NCBI GenBank assembly: GCA_036186865.1
Contig: AP025065.1
Location: 5,143,421-5,207,420, forward strand
Length of the DNA stretch: 64,000 nucleotides
DNA from: Eustoma russellianum
Taxonomy: Eukaryota; Streptophyta; Magnoliopsida; Gentianales; Gentianaceae
Reading direction: 5' to 3'
Shown: positions 44,240-54,020 of the stretch, piece by piece
Numbering within the stretch: the first letter of the stretch is position 1
Layout of the letters: each line of letters begins with the position of its first letter
Translations under genes and position numbers: made by a program
Notes under the pieces: generated by a model
The model's input: the letters and a program-made list of their open reading frames with translations, nothing else
Databases searched by the model: none
What the model was told of the DNA's origin: nothing

Positions 44240-45598
44240 GATGTTTCTCCCGCATATGTTACTCTGGTTCCCACGTAGCTTCTTGCTCCTTGTGGTTATT
44301 CCATTGTCCTTTCACGAAGGGGATGGAGCGTCTTCTCAGAACCTGGTCTTTCCGGTATACAATCTTGATCGGCACTTCGGTGTAGGTAGCGTCTTCCTGA
44401 ACCTTTAGAGGATGATCAGTATAGATATGGCTCGGGGCGTGGACGTATCGTCGCAGTTGCGACACATGAAAGACATCGTGCAACTGTGACAAAGTGGGTG
44501 ATAATGCTAGTCGATACACCACTTCTCTGACTCTTTCTAATATTTCATAGGGTCCAACAAGTCTCGGGCTTAGCTTCCCTTTTATGCCAGATCGTCTGAC
44601 TCCCTTAGTCGGGGACACCTTCAAATATACTTTTTCTCCCTCTTGAAATTCAATTGCACGTCTCCTGATGTCGGCCCAAATCTTGCTTCGTTCATGTGCT
44701 GTCTTTAGGCACTATCTGATGATCTTCACCTTTTCTAGCATTTGCTCCACCAGACCAGTCCAGTCAAGGTTCTCTCTCTAATTTCATCCCAATATAGTGG
44801 TGACTGGCATTTGAGACCATACAATGCTTTGAATGGAACCATTTCAATTGACCGATGATAGCTGTTATTGTAAGAGAATTTAATCAGCTTTACGTTTCCA
44901 GCTACCTTTAAAGTTAAAGGCACAAGCGTGAAGCATGTCTTCGAGAGTCTGGATGGTTCGCTCTGATTGCCTGTCTATCTAAGGGTGGTATGCCATGATC
45001 ATCCTGATCTTGGTCCTCAAGGCTTTCTGAAATGCAGTCCAAAGTCTGGATGTGAATCGGGGGTCTCGATCGCAAACTATGCTTATCGATACGCTATATA
45101 GACTAACTATCCCATCCATATACATCATCGCTAAATTCTCTATGGATTCACCGTTGGACATGGGCAGAAAGTGAGCAGTCTTCGTAAGGCAGTCGACTAT
45201 CACCCATATCGTATCATTGCCGCTTCTGGCCTAGGGAACACTGGTGACGAAACTACGGTCATATGGTCCCATTTCCACTCTGGGACCTCAAGTGGCTGCA
45301 GGAGGCCGGCGGGTCGTTGGTGCTCGGCCTTGACTTGCTGACAAGTAAGGCACCTCTCTACGTATTCTGCTATCTGGTGCTTCATCCCTGCCCACCAAAA
45401 CGTTTTCTCCAGATCTTGGTACATTTTGTTTGCTCCCGGGTGGATGGACAGTCGAGAGGTGTGACCTTCTTTTAGCACTTCACTGATAAGGGCCTCATTT
45501 TTTGGTACACAAAGCCACTTTCTAAACCAGAGTCTTCCATCATCTTGAATCTGAAAATCATCCTTTGGCTTTTCTTTCAACCCACTTATAATCTTCAT
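44240..45598 (-). pseudogene. G3 integrase with chromodomain-like C-terminus (broken)
   Basis: 45598-45200 holds the HHCC zinc domain (HPGANKMYQDLEKTFWW, then CLTCQQVKAEHQRPAG). A shifted frame then gives IWVIVDCLTKTAHFLP (first catalytic Asp) and VCDRDPRFTSRLW (second Asp) within 45230-44979. The third acidic position lies in a decayed SERTIQTLEDML at about 44935. 44923-44735 continues the C-terminal part (NNSYHRSIEMVPFKALYG). 44624-44259 gives LSPRLVGPYEILERV, DVFHVSQLRRYV and, at the end, QVLRRRSIPFVKGQW and EATWEPE, the chromodomain-type tail of Tekay/Del integrases. At least four stops or frameshifts separate these pieces. Confidence 0.88.
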
Positions 45599-45739
45599 GC
45601 ATCGTCGGTCCTCTGGGCATCCTTGATTCTATCGATTAAAGAAGGTATGATAACTAGCGTGGCTAGGACATTAGCGACAGAATCCAATACATCCAAGCCG
45701 AATTCCTCCATTTCGCGTTCCAACAGGGGTTGACGAGGG

Positions 45740-47150
45740 TGAATCAAATTCTAGCTCAGTGCATCTACCACCTTGTTTTCTTTCCCTGGGTGAACTGGCG
45801 CTGTTGTTGCATGTTCAGTTTCTTTTGCGTGAATAGGTATCTTAAGCTCTTATGGTCTGTGTAAATCTCGCATTTTTTGCCATATAGGTAGTGCCGCCAA
45901 ATATTTAAGGCAAAGACAACAGCTGCCAGTTCCAAGTCATGAACTGTGTAATTTTTCTCGTACGGCTTTAACTGTTGTGAAGCATACGCGATCCCTCTGC
46001 ATCAGTACACATCTCAAACTGTTCTTTGAGGCATCACTGAATACAACATATCCTTCACCCGAGATAGGTTGCGCCAGGACTAGAGCGGTAGTCAGTTTCT
46101 TTTTGAGCTTTGTAAAACTCTGCTCGCAGTCAGGGCCCTACTCAAATTTAGTGTTCTTCTGGGTCAGCCTCGTGAGTGCGACTGCTATCCATGAGATTTT
46201 TTTGACAAACTTCCGATAACAGACGGCAAGACCAAAGAAACTTCTGACTTCTGTGACGTTAGTTGGCCTCGGCCATTCAGTTATTGCTTCAACTTTTCTC
46301 GGATCAACTGAGATACCTTCTTCAGAAATTACGTGCCCCCAGAAACGTTACGCTGTGTAGCCAACATTCACATTTACTAAATTTTACGTAAAGCTTCTTT
46401 TCATGCAGAATGCTTAATGTCGTCCACAGGTGTTCGGCGTGCGCTTCCTCGTCTAGTGAGTAGATCAAGATACCATCAATAAATGCTACTACAAATTTGT
46501 CCAGTTGCTCTCGGAAGACTGTGTTCGTTAGATCAACAAACGCAGCTGGGGCATTTGTCAGGCCGAAGGGCATAACAAGAAATTCGTAGTGTCCATAACG
46601 TGTCCTAAATGCAGTCTTAGGACATATGCATCTTTAATCTTCGGTTGATAGTAACATGAGCGTAGATTGATCTTACTATATACTGGGGCTCCCCGTAATT
46701 GATCAAATAGGTCGTCTATCCTTGGCAAGGGGTATTTTCTTTTTATGGTGATTTTATTGAGCTTGCGATAATCGATGCATAACCGTAAGCTCTCATCCTT
46801 CTTTTTCACAAATTACACCGGCACTTCCCATAGAGAAATGATTGGTCGAATGAACTTTTTCTCGATCAGTTCCTTCAGTTGCTCTTTTAGTTCCTTCAAT
46901 TCTGCTGGTGCCATCCGATATGGTGCTTTTGATATGGGTTCAGCACCGGGAATCAAGTTTATTTCAAACTCTACCTCGCGCTCTGGGGATAGTCTGGGCA
47001 GATCATTTGGGAAAACATTAAGGAATTCCTGGACTACCTGGACTTGTTCAAGGGAGGAAACATCTTGTTCTGCACTTAGGGCATATACGAGAAAGCCATC
47101 ATTACCTTTCTTTAACGCCTTGTATGCCCGAGCTGCGGTCATGTAAATAC
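45740..47150 (-). pseudogene. G3 reverse transcriptase and RNase H (broken, catalytic changes)
   Basis: 47142-46813 is the RT lead-in (VVQEFLNVFPNDLPRLSPER, then PYRMAPAELKELKEQL). 46809-46558 gives SLRLCIDYRKLNKITIKRKY and YSKINLRSCY, where the first catalytic Asp of the usual 'KIDLRSGY' is Asn. 46573-46322 starts MPFGLTNAPAAFVDL and has FIDGILIYS in place of 'FIDDILIYS', so the second Asp of the catalytic pair is Gly. Beyond 46320 a decayed connection and RNase H follow (EAITEWPRPTNVTEVRSFFG and GYVVFSDASK in the minus frames down to about 45740). The enzyme cannot have been active with these substitutions. Confidence 0.88.
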
Positions 47151-47159
47151 TCTTCGGAG

Positions 47160-47600
47160 TCTTACTCAGATTGGTGTTACCTTGATAAGAAACTTCCTTT
47201 CAAGGAGGGTCTTTAACTATCACACGCCTCTCTCGATAGTCAATATGCACATGGATTTTGGACAGCCAGTCCATACCAAGGATAACATCGAAGTCTTTCA
47301 TCGTAATGGGGATTAGAGTGGCTTCAAATTGCTGCCTTTCCAGTTCCATCGAGCAGTTCTTATATAGACAATGGGACACAAGTACCTGGTCACCATCTGC
47401 CTGTACCTGAAATGGAGTCTAGATTCGGGAAGGGCAATTACTCAGGGTTCTTGGCGAACCTCTTGGATACGAAGGAGTGGCTGGCGCCACTATCAAATAG
47501 GATGTTCGCAGGTACTTGACATACTAGGATTACTCTTGTCACAACGTCTAACGCTTCTTCAACCTCCGCATCAGTCATCACATGCACTCTCGCATTTGCA
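47160..47600 (-). pseudogene. G3 protease (broken)
   Basis: The minus strand at about 47530-47440 reads ILFDSGASHSFVSKRFAK, the DSG aspartic protease active site of gypsy elements, in frame with VMTDAEVEEALDVV upstream. A stop follows within a few codons (after NPE), and the rest of the domain down to about 47160 is in pieces. Confidence 0.8.
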
Positions 47601-47614
47601 CAGGGACGGTTCTT

Positions 47615-48673
47615 CTACTGTGGTGGCTGTGGCTGGGTTCCTCTCTCCGGGCAATCTTTGACCATATGGACCGTCTTTCTGCAACTGAAACAACCTCCGG
47701 TCTTCCAGCAAAACTTGCCCAAGTGAGGTTTCTGGAAATTGGGGAAGGGGTGAATCGCTAGCTGCTGAGGCTGAGGTCGGGGTTGTGGTCCCTGCTGCTT
47801 CTGCTGCACCGGTCGAGTATTCTTCTTGACCATTTTCATCCGCTTGCCGTACTATTCTCCACTCGACTTTCTATGCCTCTTGCTTCTCATTTCTTCCTCT
47901 CTCCTGATAATGTCCCTCTTAACACGGTAGCATGCATCAGGCAGATCTCCAAAATTCCTAGGAATTGCATTGACCAACCACGTATGGATCTGGGGATTTA
48001 GACCCCTCTCAAACTTCAACTTTCTGGTTCTTTCGTCATTCATTGTTGATGGATGGTACCATCCCAGGGCCATGTGTAGGTTTGCATGGTTCGATACGGT
48101 CATGTCCGGCTCTTCTCTCAGGGACTCAAAATTATGCATCTTTTGTAGTGTAACGGAAGGCGGAATGTAAAACTTGTGAAATTCTTCGAGAAACTTTGTC
48201 CAGGATATTGGCTTCGGCAGAGGCTGCAGGTTTGTCTTCCACCATTGGTTCGCTTCTTTAATCAAGAATGGCCAAATCACATGTGCCTTCATATCATCTT
48301 GAACTTGTATCAGCTCAAAGCAGTTTTCAATCTCATCAAGCCACTTCTCGGTAGCATCAGCATCGGCATCGCCTTCAAAAGAAGGCATCCTGGCTTTCTT
48401 CATCTCAATGAAAAAGAATCTGGGCCCCAACAACTGCTGTTGTGGCTGTAGTGGAGGGGGTAGAGCGGCCTGGTTATTGAGCATCATCTGCCCAACCTGA
48501 GCCATATTTTGAAAGAAAGCCTGGAAAGCCACCATGTCAAGCATCTGGGGAGCAGAATTAGGTACTTGCGGTGGAGGCGGTGGAACTTGATTTTGCAGTG
48601 GGGGAGGTGGCAGAACATGACCATCACGTGACAGGGCTAGTACCTGCATTGCCAACTCATATGATCCAGTCAT
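47615..48673 (-). pseudogene. G3 gag with degenerate zinc knuckle
   Basis: 48673-47852 is a 273-codon open frame: a Pro-rich N-terminus, then MPSFEGDADADATEKWLDEI, the capsid core ISWTKFLEEFHKFYIPPSV, and KLKFERGLNPQIHTWLV, in the order of Tekay-type gag. After a stop, the same frame goes on at 47839-47615 with Gln/Pro-rich sequence and CFSCRKTVHMVKDC, a CCHC knuckle whose usual Gly before His is changed. It starts about 350 bases after the primer-binding site, as expected for gag. Confidence 0.88.
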
Positions 48674-49020
48674 AACAGGCTAGGCCTAGCTAGTCTGCCA
48701 CGTGGTCTAGCCATCTGCACTTCCACATCATTTTCCAAGTTTATAGCTTAAGTAAGAATTAACTGAAAGGGATAATATGCAGGATAGGAAGTTACGATCT
48801 ACTCAAGTCTTTTTCCATGATTACTAAAAGAACACTTCTAGTTATTAGTAGGTTAGGGTTAATTATGCCTGTTTACCCAGTCGGAAGCTAAAAAGGAGGA
48901 CATTCCCTTAAATCCATGCTACGTTCCCTAGGCTAAGGCCATCTCTCATACTAAGATCATAACTTAGGGTTCTAGGATCATCACTTAGTTTCTACGTTCT
49001 GCCATGAATCTAGAGCCTGG

Positions 49021-49032
49021 GCCCTGATACCA
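49021..49032 (-). other. G3 primer-binding site (one mismatch)
   Basis: The minus strand reads TGGTATCAGGGC, one base off the initiator tRNA-Met complement, two bases from the LTR boundary at 49035. Leader sequence at 48950-49020 repeats the acttag-type phrase found in G2. Confidence 0.85.
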
Positions 49033-49034
49033 CC

Positions 49035-52000
49035 TCTAGTGACCCACACTCATGTTGTGCCCTTGGTACGGTGCACCTGCCGTACTTCGTTAAGAAAAGT
49101 ACAATGCGCCGATACGAGTCCAATACGAGTCCATGAGTAAGTCATGGATTACTAACGGAAACATCAAGCAGTGACGATAAACAGGCAGAATGAAAACATT
49201 AACATCCAGTGTTCATAATGTCAAACAAGGTACAGATCATGATAACATAGTCTCAAAATACTCTCAATAGCCCTCAAACAGAAACAACTATCAGTCCTAG
49301 CCGTCAACGTCTCTCGCGGATAAGGCATCTGTGGCTCATCTTCGACATACTCAATCTCGAGTTCTTGTTGCTCTGAAGAATTATAAATAAGGAGTGAGTT
49401 ATAAATCACCCAGCAAGTAACCCTTTATTCTACCAAAACACATCAGAATGACAAATAAGAGATTCTAGCAAATACAATAATAGGACATAATTACTTACCT
49501 CTTGAATCAATCCTTATCGGTTTCCTTGACATCTTAACTTACTATTATCCTTTCCCTATGTAACTGTCTTACTTTTCGTAGCAGTCATGTTTCTTTTTAC
49601 AAGGGAAATGGTGATATGCATATGGGATATGGTGCGGAACAAAACCAGTGATGTAAGGCAAATCAGAACGGAACAGAATGAAACGGAACGTAACAGAACA
49701 AAACAGCACAGAACATTAAGCCATGGCCTTTACTTTCTCCGCATGGACTGATCATCTATTACGAGTGATTCCATCCAGAATAGAACTGTACCCCGTCTAC
49801 CTTCTATCCTACTAAGGATGTCACGTACGAGTCTAGAGAAATACCTTGATATCAGGTCCAGAACAGACTAATACCCCATATGAGTCCAAAAAAGAACAAT
49901 ACCCTGACTATCATAATAGGATGTTACGTTCGGGTTCATAATAGAGTAATACCTTATATGGGTCTAGAACAGAACTTATACCCTGATATCGAGTCCAAAA
50001 CATATACCAGAATCAAATGTAAAAGCAATCGAGAAGACTGAACGTAAAACTGTTTTAAAACTGAACGTTACCCTTTTTCGAAAATGACATGACATGCACG
50101 CGATGCATAATGCAGTATGTGATGAGTTTTGAATGATCAAAACGCCCTTAAGATCATTTTCATAACGATTACGATTCATTACTTATTTATTTCATGAAGA
50201 TGAAAATTTTAGCATTGTGTCGTAACATTTAGCTCCTTATTTTAGTCCCCAAACAGTTTCATTTTTCCAAAATCCTCTTATAACTGGTTAATTTGAGGCT
50301 CTTATTATTTGATCATGAAAAATACACATCACTTGGTGGACCTAGGGGTCCTATTCGGACGCTTAGTACCAAAATACCGAAACAGCACCTGTTTCGGTTT
50401 CTATGCCTTCATGGCATCCTAATTCGGTTTTTATGAGTCCCCTTAATAGCCCTTAACATTCTAATGTTAAATTTGACAACCTTTAACTTTCTCTTTTCCC
50501 AATTTACCGATGTATACAATCGGCCACATAACAATAATTTCACATGGTGAACCAACAACAAATTTAACAACTTCGTTTTAGTGATTCCAAGCTTTACTTG
50601 AACCATCTATTCACCCGTAATGGCTGCACCTTCAAGCACTTCTTCCTTAGCTTCAATAAACATAACCAAGTGTTAGAAATTACTCAAATAGGCCACATAT
50701 AATAAAACATACAAAACAGCCCCACATATAGGATTATCTTATTATAAGAATTAGTTTGTGGCCACTAAATTCAATTAAACTTGGTCATGCCAAAAAGCCT
50801 CACAACCCATATCTTTACATGAAATTTTAGCATCAAAATGATCTTTAATAGAATGCATAATAATTAAGCCCATTATTTTCTTAATTTTCCCTTATCAAGG
50901 ACCAGGGGTGTGAGGAGGATTTACACCCTCTAAAAGCATTCTTTTCATCCTTTAATATGTGTAGTATCCTTGAGTAATTAATCCATTCACTTGTTGCCCA
51001 TTTTAATTATGTCTTCATAGAAATAAAGTCATTTCATCGTCATTTATGGGTCAAGAATAAGGACACACCAAGACAGGCCCCAATCTCTCAACAATCAAGT
51101 TACTCAACCATCCTAATAACAATTGAGTCATTCTAGTGGATTGGTGGTAGTGAGACAAACTATACCTTCAAGGCTCCTCCAACCCGTGGGTTAGGGGTAG
51201 GGAAATCCTTTAGTTTTTAACTTGTTTTACTCAATAGGACTAGTCCTTAGCCTAAATACTAAAACATCTTCATATGGCCGAAAATTTCAGCTTAGTGTCC
51301 ATGGAATATGAACTTAACAAGCAAGATTATAGTCTTAAACATACTAAAATCTCTTATTCATGATCCCTCAATGTCTCAAGAAGGATAAAGAAAGTTCAGG
51401 CCTTGGGTATTTGGTTCCTCTTACAGCTTGAAAATCACCTCCCCTCCTTCATGTATAATACGTCTTCCATGCATAGGAGTGAGGTGAGTGAAAATTATTT
51501 AAACCATGAATAAGGAGTCTAAATAAAGTATGTAGACCTTACCTTGATGAAGTTGGAGTGGTGTGTCTTAACCTCTTAGAATCCTTTTCCTTCTTCAACT
51601 TGTGAATCTTCCTAAGGGGATGAAGGGGGTCACATGTTTGGGGGTGGTTAGGGACAAGAACTTAGACTTGATATAAGCCTCAAGAAAATGTAAGATTGGA
51701 TCTTAAAAACTATATACATACCTTGCTTGTTTGTCTTAGAAGCTTGATTGAAATGCCTTGGCTATTTTCTCCTTGTGGCCGTAAGTTCGGAGCTTGGGAA
51801 GAAGATGGTAGAGAGTTTGAGAGGTGAGAGAGTATCTAGGAAATTTTCTAAGGGTTTAAGGTGTTATTTTAAGTTCAATTAGACTTCATGAAGGGGGGAC
51901 GGCTGGATTAAATGGAGGAAAGTATGCCTGATGATTAATTCTTGCATGCATAAAAAGAGGAGTAATTATAGCGGCTTTGTGAAGCTTTTGCCTGAATGCA

Positions 52001-52358
52001 TTAAAGGCTAGACTTTTCTAGAGAGTGTAAGATATTTTGAGGGTTCTTAGAGGGAAAGCAGCCTGCTACCCTAAGGGTAGTTTGGTCACTTTCCTTCTCT
52101 TAGGATGCCCTAGTGATAATTCGTTTGCTATTATTATTATTATTATTGTTGTTGTTGTTGTTGTTGTTTTTGTTGTTGTTGTTGTTGTTATTATTTTCAT
52201 TTCTTCTATAATGTTCTAGAAAGGGTTATTTAATGATTAATTTTTTTAAAAAAATATGCACAACATAATTTCTTATTGTTACTAAAATTTCCGTTTATGG
52301 TCATTTCATACCTTATACTACATGGTAAATTACAGTTATACTTGGGATGGTCACAACA
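49035..52358 (-). repeat. G3 5' LTR (3324 bp)
   Basis: Aligns to 40817-44177 along its length and ends in the same GGTCACAACA. The first two bases are TC instead of TG, a mutation at the LTR border. The start tctagtgacccacac is more diverged than the other copy. It carries the degenerate repeat (about 49840-50010) and a compound TTA/TTG microsatellite. Confidence 0.92.
52129..52196. repeat. TTA/TTG compound microsatellite in the G3 5' LTR
   Basis: A few TTA units, then about 14 TTG units with one TTT interruption, then TTA again. It is in the position of the pure TTA repeat of the other LTR. Confidence 0.92.
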
Positions 52359-52363
52359 ACTTT
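52359..52363. repeat. G3 target-site duplication, right (ACTTT)
   Basis: Exact match to 40812-40816. Confidence 0.88.
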
Positions 52364-52475
52364 GCTTATTAAGGGTAAAATTGTCATTTTACAAAAAGAT
52401 CATACCTTATGTCTAGGTGAGCTAGTTAATCCTGCGTTTCCAAGGCGGATCTGAAGCCTCGACTCTTATATCACC
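52364..52475 (-). other. G2 leader end and decayed primer-binding site
   Basis: G2 resumes after G3 with the cttatgtcta-type phrase. At about 52462-52475 the minus strand reads GGTGATATAAGAG, a worn form of TGGTATCAGAGC, directly before the right LTR at 52476. Confidence 0.6.
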
Positions 52476-54020
52476 TGTAGTGCCTCGCTCCCGAGCCCTA
52501 ACTTTGGGTACAATGCACCCGCCTTAGTCTACTACGAGAACTACACGGCGTCGTTCAAGCTTCTTACACGTCAAAAATAATGTAGAAATTTTTCACAGAA
52601 ACGATAATTAAAAATTCAAATTCAATTTACAAATAATCAGAATATGGAAATTAATGAAACATTTAGGGCGCTGACAAAACTCGATACATCAAATGAAATC
52701 TAAAAGTCTGACATAAAAGAAATAAATCTGGTAATCCATCAAATGTCCCTAAATGTCTCACAGAACTTCACTCTCCCCAGCTAACACCTTCTTACTCGTC
52801 CTCTACGAAATTGTAGTCAAACTCTGGCTCACCTGTGGAGGGAATGGTAGTAGGGGATGAGTGATTGGGAAATCACACGTAGGTTACCTGTCTTTTTCCA
52901 GAAAGGAACCATACTTATAATAAATACACAAACACATAAGGAAAATAACAGATACCTGATCCGATCGCAAGGTAAGCACACAACAACCAATATGATATCT
53001 CACATATTCATATAATCCAAGTAACAGCACGGAAACATAAAGTAATTAACTGCGTAAAGTAATTCACTCTACATAATAATGCACAACATTGTGATGCATG
53101 CCCCTACTTCTACGTGTCACATGCAACAAAGATCATATCATGCGATATGTCCATATCTCTATCGTGTAATGCATGATCCTCTGGGGTTGTTGGGTGCCAC
53201 TATAGCTTTTCCTCTACAGTTCACCATTTCAGAGTACTAATGTAGCTCTTCCACTACATTCCACTCTAGAAATCTTGGGTGCTACTGTAGCTCTTCCACT
53301 ACAGCCCACTATTTCTTTTCTTTTGTTTTTCTCTTTTCTGGGTGCTACTGTAACTCTTGACTATAGCCCACCATCACATGCCTCTTAGGCCAAATGCAAT
53401 GCACGTGCCATAAATGCAATGCAAATTTCCATATTTTTATTTTTTCCTCAGGTCCATGCACCCTTTTCTTGCCTCTCCTGGCATTTATCCCTATGTGTAT
53501 TAATTATCTGAAAGATGTCAAGTTGGTATATGCCATCAAATACATTTCCACGGCTTCTATACATTTCGGCATTTTCTACTATTTTTTCTTATTTTTCCTA
53601 TATTTTCCACAATTTTCTGGAATTTATTTTCCACTTTCTGAATTTATTTCTCATCCAATTCATTTACTTTAATTATTGGGAATATAATAAAAATATTATT
53701 TGCCATCACTTATATTTTCTCTATCTTTCCATGACTTTATACTATTCTTCCTTAATTTTCCCTTATTATTTACTATTTATTGTAATTAATTAGATTAATT
53801 ATATATTCAGAAATTTCATAAAAATCCTTTATTTTCCCTATTTTATCTAGAATTAATTTCTATTTTCTAGCATTTTAAATCCATTTCTACTAATTATTAT
53901 ATTATTTATTAAATTCTCAAATTAATTTATTGAGTCTTTTTTTAAAACCAGGTCAGCCCAGACCAAATTCATGTCGGACCAGGCCGACCTGACCTTGTCC
54001 AGTGGTTCAGCTCAGCTAAC
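52476..54020 (-). repeat. G2 5' LTR, truncated
   Basis: TGTAGTGCCTCGCTCCCG matches the start of 35540-37971, and the match runs for 1.54 kb to about 54020 (cagctcagctaac), where it breaks into LINE sequence. The last approximately 830 bases of the LTR are missing. Confidence 0.85.
53192..53377. repeat. Four-copy hairpin array in the G2 5' LTR
   Basis: Same CTGTAG...CTACAG units as at 36250-36475, with one unit fewer. Confidence 0.78.

Larger units (their letters stand above)
40817..52358 (-). mobile_element. G3: full-length Tekay/Del-like Ty3/gypsy element (11.5 kb)
   Basis: LTRs at 40817-44177 and 49035-52358 flank 4.9 kb of internal sequence that reads on the minus strand as PBS, gag, zinc knuckle, PR, RT, RNase H, IN, chromodomain-like tail, PPT. 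RT before IN makes it Ty3/gypsy, and the tail assigns it to the Tekay/Del group of chromoviruses. The TSD is ACTTT. It sits inside the leader of G2. All coding domains are interrupted, two RT catalytic positions are substituted, and the two LTRs differ often by eye, so it is an old, dead copy. Confidence 0.93.
35540..54020 (-). mobile_element. G2: gypsy-type element with long LTRs, nearly no coding content, hosts G3
   Basis: Left LTR 35540-37971, right LTR from 52476, truncated at about 54020. Excluding G3, the internal region is only about 3 kb. It has a polypurine tract and a decayed primer-binding site in minus orientation, and the remnant of a gag start at about 40613. The LTR start (TGTAGCGCC) and the phrase ttttgtccttgaaa beside the polypurine tract resemble G3 and other Tekay-type chromoviruses. 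No pol remains. It may be a non-autonomous (LARD-like) relative or a heavily deleted copy. The TSD cannot be tested because the right end is lost. Confidence 0.8.
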
